From assembly GCA_022702045.1 (NCBI GenBank), contig JAKONH010000377.1:1-47273 (forward strand): DNA of 47,273 nt, in the 5' to 3' direction. Origin of the DNA: Spirosomataceae bacterium (GTDB lineage Bacteria; Bacteroidota; Bacteroidia; Cytophagales; Spirosomataceae). Of this stretch, positions 46,038-47,273 are shown in pieces. Each line of letters opens with the position of its first letter. The first letter of the stretch is position 1. Below the pieces are notes generated by a model. It was not told the DNA's origin and made no database searches. It saw only the letters and a list, made by a program, of their open reading frames with translations. The translations under genes and the position numbers were made by a program.

Positions 46038-46805
46038 ATGAAAAATAATATTGTTAAAACCCGGCTGAGTAGCAAACAGCCTGTCGTCGGTGTTTTGTCG
46101 AATAGTGCTGATCCGACGATTGCGGAGCTGTGCGGATTCTCCGGGCTCGATTTTTACATGATCGATGGTGAGCATAGTCCCGTTACGACCGCGCAGGTAC
46201 AGGATATTGTTAGGGCTTGTGAAGTAAGCGGCATTACACCGCTGGCACGTGTACGCAGTAATGACCCCAAACTGATTCTCCAGTTTCTTGATGCGGGAGT
46301 GATGGGTATTATGCTGCCGGGTGTTCGAACAGCCGCTGAAGCGGAAGCGTTGGTAGAAGCGATCAAATATCCCCCCGCTGGGAAGCGTGGGTTTGCGCCA
46401 GTGCGCTCCGCTGACTATCTGTTGGGAACGATGAATCAGGGCGAATACATTGAATTCGCCAACGAACAGATTCTGATATTGCCGCAAATTGAAGATCAGG
46501 AAGCGATCGATAACCTCGATGAACTAACAACAGTAGCAGGTATCGATGGCTTTGTGATTGGTCCCCGCGACCTGGCCATGTCAATGGGTTACTACGACGG
46601 AGCCAGTCACGACGAGGTCAAACGAACCATTGCCGGGGCCGTTGAAAAAATAAATCGCTCCGGTATGATTGTTGGAACGACGGCCATTAGTGGCGATCAG
46701 GCCCGTGCATTGGCTGATCGGGGTGTGCATTTTTGCCTAGTTTCACTGGCGGGTCTTATTCACAGTGCTGCCGCTGATTTTGTGAAAAGTCGACAAACAA
46801 TCTAG
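46038..46805 (+). CDS. HpcH/HpaI aldolase family protein
   Basis: VVGVLSNSADPTIAELCGFSGLDFYMIDGEHSPVTTAQVQDIVRAC, PLARVRSNDPKLILQFLDAGVMGIMLPGVRTAAEAEALVEAIKYPPAGKRGFA, IDGFVIGPRDLAMSMGY. Confidence 0.93.
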   Translation: MKNNIVKTRLSSKQPVVGVLSNSADPTIAELCGFSGLDFYMIDGEHSPVTTAQVQDIVRACEVSGITPLARVRSNDPKLILQFLDAGVMGIMLPGVRTAAEAEALVEAIKYPPAGKRGFAPVRSADYLLGTMNQGEYIEFANEQILILPQIEDQEAIDNLDELTTVAGIDGFVIGPRDLAMSMGYYDGASHDEVKRTIAGAVEKINRSGMIVGTTAISGDQARALADRGVHFCLVSLAGLIHSAAADFVKSRQTI

Positions 46806-46856
46806 GATACATTCACGAAAAAAATATCCAGGCGTATATAAATTTTGCCAGATATT

Positions 46857-46973
46857 ATGAAAAATTTGAAGGATGAGCGGCTGTGGAATCGGATTTTGGA
46901 ACCGGTAACGCTGATTTTATTGGGTTATTTCAACTTAATGCCTATACTTGACCGGCCCAAACGTCACGTATAG
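46857..46973 (+). CDS. Candidate small protein (38 aa)
   Basis: MKNLKDERLWNRILEPVTLILLGYFNLMPILDRPKRHV*; amphipathic/hydrophobic core; below the ORF-track cutoff. Confidence 0.4.
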   Translation: MKNLKDERLWNRILEPVTLILLGYFNLMPILDRPKRHV

Positions 46974-47132
46974 GCCAGCGGAATGCAGTTAGTTAATAAA
47001 TCGCGTCCGCCCTGAACTTGACTTTTTAGGCATTTCCAGCAAGTGATCAACCGCGTTTCTGATGCGTAGATCAAAATGAATAATCCGGTAAAACATATTA
47101 CAATGCTTCCGGTTAATGTGGAAACCGTTCCC

Positions 47133-47140
47133 TAAGTTTG
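47133..47140 (+). promoter_or_regulatory. Bacteroidota -7-like promoter element TAnnTTTG
   Basis: TAAGTTTG, 68 nt upstream of the ATG at 47208. Confidence 0.35.
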
Positions 47141-47207
47141 CCCCAAAACTTGCGAACGTTATAAAGTTTAGTTTGAAACATTGCGTCTAAATTCAATTAC
47201 GTACCCT

Positions 47208-47273
47208 ATGCGAACATTTATCCAACGACACCCCCTGCGGATGCTGGCTGGACTCGTGTTGCTGAGTTGCGCT
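47208..47273 (+). CDS. N-terminus of a putative lipoprotein, truncated by the window end
   Basis: MRTFIQRHPLRMLAGLVLLSCA: signal peptide with lipobox LLSC. Confidence 0.6.
   Translation, partial: MRTFIQRHPLRMLAGLVLLSCA

Noticed and set aside
1-47273. CRISPR array, tRNA/rRNA genes, intact IS element or prophage
   Set aside because: Scanned by eye; no regularly spaced repeats, tRNA-like cloverleaf, transposase or phage structural motifs recognised.

Overview
The window is a chromosomal segment from a Bacteroidota member, probably Cytophagales and Spirosoma-like; this placement is inferred from a T9SS sorting domain, TAnnTTTG-type promoters and protein style. From left to right it contains: (1) a decayed edge with a frameshifted Na/Pi-cotransporter and a lipoprotein gene carrying three in-frame stops; (2) a co-directional carbohydrate-degradation cluster (about 3.75-13.5 kb) of GH27-like, tandem-GH43, broken alpha/beta-hydrolase, GH127/DUF1680, GH105 and heparinase II/III-like genes, with no SusC/SusD or regulator next to it; (3) a photosensory island (about 14.1-20.8 kb) with a PAS histidine kinase, a small membrane protein, a bacteriophytochrome, an overlapping single-domain response regulator, a biliverdin-producing heme oxygenase and a convergent second PAS kinase, plus a third related kinase at 26.3 kb; (4) mostly housekeeping genes (GT2, methyltransferase, ribE, PASTA, T9SS protein, rhodanese, miaA, LysM/BON, DUF937-OmpA, trypsin-like protease, M20 peptidase, a second GH105, manA, a c-heme/VCBS lipoprotein, FGGY kinase, kup, HpcH/HpaI aldolase). 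The less expected signals are the compact light-sensing module with related orphan kinases, several short ORFs below the track cutoff, an A-B-A'-B' competing-stem element upstream of the glycosidase cluster, and many long palindromes and palindromic repeats at gene 3' ends. No tRNA, rRNA, CRISPR array or intact transposase was recognised. All family calls come from reading motifs; no search was run.
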